In this document: in pieces, positions 62,726-64,000 of the stretch
Numbering within the stretch: the first letter of the stretch is position 1
How the letters are laid out: each line of letters opens with the position of its first letter
From: an uncultured Christensenella sp.
GTDB taxonomy: Bacteria; Bacillota; Clostridia; Christensenellales; Borkfalkiaceae
Direction: 5' to 3'
Assembly: GCA_910579585.1 (NCBI GenBank)
Contig: CAJTVA010000004.1
Coordinates: 4,171-68,170 of the forward strand
Length of the DNA stretch: 64,000 nucleotides
Notes under the pieces: model-generated
Told to the model about the DNA's origin: nothing
Database searches by the model: none
The model's input: only the letters and a program-made list of their open reading frames with translations
Program-made: the position numbers and the translations under genes

Positions 62726-63925
62726 TTAACGGTGTTTTAAACCGTAACTTTCCGCAAGTTTTTCAAACGCGGGAATGGCGCGGTCGAGCATTTCGGGAGC
62801 AACGCAATAGGACGCCCTTGCATAGCCGCCGCAACCGAAATCGTTGCCGGGAACGATTAAAATTTCGTATTTTTTAGCCCTTTCGCAGAAGTCAACTGCA
62901 GATTTTTCGGGAGATTTAACGAACATATAGAACGCGCCGTCGGGTTTAGCCACTTCAAAACCGTATTCCGTAAGCGCGGAGTACAGTTTGTCGCGGTTAC
63001 GCTTGTATATAGAAATATCGGACGTAACATTGTAGACCTTTTTTATGAGCTGTTGGAAGAGGTTAGGGGCACACACAAAGCCAAGTGACCTGCCCGCGCC
63101 GCAGACCGCTGCGTAGACCTCGGAAAAGTTCGGCATTTTGTCGTAGACCCCCACATATCCTATTCTTTCGCCGGGTAATGATAAACTTTTCGAGTACGAA
63201 TAGCACACCAAACTATACTCGTAATAGTTCATAATATAGGGTACTTTTATGCTTTTATCGTAAACCAGTTCTCTGTAAGGCTCGTCGGCAATCAAGTAGA
63301 TGGGATTTCCGTATTTTTCAGAGTGTTTTTTGAGAATTTTGGCAAGCTTTACAATCTCTTCTTCGGTATACACTACTCCGCTGGGGTTATTGGGCGAATT
63401 AATGATTACCCCCTTAGTATGTGCCGTTATCGCGCCTTCGAGCGCTTTAAAATTGATATGAAAAGTCCTCTCTTCACTCTTCACCGCAACCAGCTTTCCG
63501 CCTGCGTGTTCGGTGAAAACCCTGTACTCGGGGAAGTAGGGCGCAAAGGTTATGATTTCGTCGCCCGAATTCATAAGCGCGTTCAAAACAATCGTTAGGG
63601 AAGCCGCCGCGCCGCAAGTAAGATAAAAGCAATTTGCGTTCAGGTTCGTTCCGAAGCGGGCGTTTGTATAGTCTGCAAGCGTCTTTCTTACTTCAAAGTC
63701 ACCTTGCGCGGAAGTATAGCCGTGCAGAAGTACCGGGTCGTAAGTTTCTACGATTTCCTTAATTGCGGCGTTCACTTCTGGCGGGGTGGGAACACTGGGA
63801 TTGCCGATTGAGAAGTCGAAAACGTTCTCATCACCTATTTCGGCTTTGCGCTTTTTTCCGTATTCGAAAAGTTCCCTTATACAGGAGCGCACCGTGCCGA
63901 GTTGTACGTTTTTACGGTTAATCAT
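62726..63925 (-). CDS. PLP-dependent class I/II aminotransferase
   Basis: 399 residues, fold-type I. The N-terminal FSIGNPSVPTPPEVNAAI, the loop NSPNNPSGVVYTEEEI, the aspartate in LIADEPYRELVYD and the PLP lysine in SYSKSLSLPGERIGYVG are typical of aspartate/aromatic-type aminotransferases. The substrate cannot be assigned from motifs alone. AGGAAGAG precedes ATG 63925. It is a single gene with a strong promoter. Confidence 0.92.
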   Translation of the reverse strand: MINRKNVQLGTVRSCIRELFEYGKKRKAEIGDENVFDFSIGNPSVPTPPEVNAAIKEIVETYDPVLLHGYTSAQGDFEVRKTLADYTNARFGTNLNANCFYLTCGAAASLTIVLNALMNSGDEIITFAPYFPEYRVFTEHAGGKLVAVKSEERTFHINFKALEGAITAHTKGVIINSPNNPSGVVYTEEEIVKLAKILKKHSEKYGNPIYLIADEPYRELVYDKSIKVPYIMNYYEYSLVCYSYSKSLSLPGERIGYVGVYDKMPNFSEVYAAVCGAGRSLGFVCAPNLFQQLIKKVYNVTSDISIYKRNRDKLYSALTEYGFEVAKPDGAFYMFVKSPEKSAVDFCERAKKYEILIVPGNDFGCGGYARASYCVAPEMLDRAIPAFEKLAESYGLKHR

Positions 63926-63952
63926 AAGCTCTTCCTTTTTTGCGTTTTGAAT

Positions 63953-63981
63953 ATTATAACATAATTTAAGCGCAATGACAA
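63953..63981 (-). promoter_or_regulatory. Promoter of the aminotransferase
   Basis: TTGTCA (63981-63976), 17 bp, TATAAT (63958-63953) on the minus strand; the leader carries AGGAAGAG. Confidence 0.7.
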
Positions 63982-64000
63982 GAATTTGACCGGAATAAAA

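Overview
The window is about 64 kb of chromosome from a Gram-positive anaerobe, most likely class Clostridia. The evidence is the run yajC - TIGR04086 membrane protein - SCIFF peptide - SCIFF maturase - secD - secF, HemZ as the coproporphyrinogen dehydrogenase, many lipobox lipoproteins, purine-rich Shine-Dalgarno sites and no outer-membrane genes. Order or family cannot be fixed from this sequence alone. Nearly all genes lie on the minus strand. No phage, IS element, CRISPR array, rRNA or tRNA was seen.

Layout from left to right. 1-3.8 kb: a truncated ABC-F gene behind a heterodimeric ABC exporter. 3.9-6.5 kb: an RlmI-like rRNA methyltransferase (plus strand), an M29 aminopeptidase and a DUF4177 protein. 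6.5-9.3 kb: an autoregulated TetR/ABC-2 export operon and a small XRE-type repressor with its own dyads. 9.4-11.2 kb: RNase P RNA (rnpB, minus) divergent from pyruvate kinase. 11.3-12.7 kb: an HxlR regulator divergent from a radical SAM gene.

12.8-32.9 kb is the most distinctive part: one minus-strand array with a 1308-residue lipoprotein, a 2474-residue secreted subtilase with a long BspA-type leucine-rich-repeat region, a 471-residue lipoprotein, a complete oligopeptide ABC importer (A, B, C, D, F) and an 83-residue membrane protein. Overlapping stops and starts tie much of it together. I read it as a surface machine that binds and cuts proteins and imports the peptides.

33.2-43.1 kb: two FAD-dependent oxidoreductases, a ferritin-like protein, uvrB-uvrA, and a membrane-anchored acidic protein whose C-terminus resembles ribosomal protein uL15. 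43.2-64 kb: core genes, namely rpsO-pnp; recJ-relA-MBL hydrolase-hemZ; ruvC-ruvA-ruvB-queA-tgt; the yajC/SCIFF/secDF cluster; a ferritin and a PLP aminotransferase.

Regulatory DNA is unusually readable. Many promoters fit the sigma-A consensus with 16-18 bp spacing. Four of them place the -10 box only 7-11 bp before an ATG that lacks a Shine-Dalgarno sequence, which suggests leaderless mRNAs. Hairpins sit between the SCIFF peptide and its maturase and over the ribosome binding site of the TIGR04086 gene.
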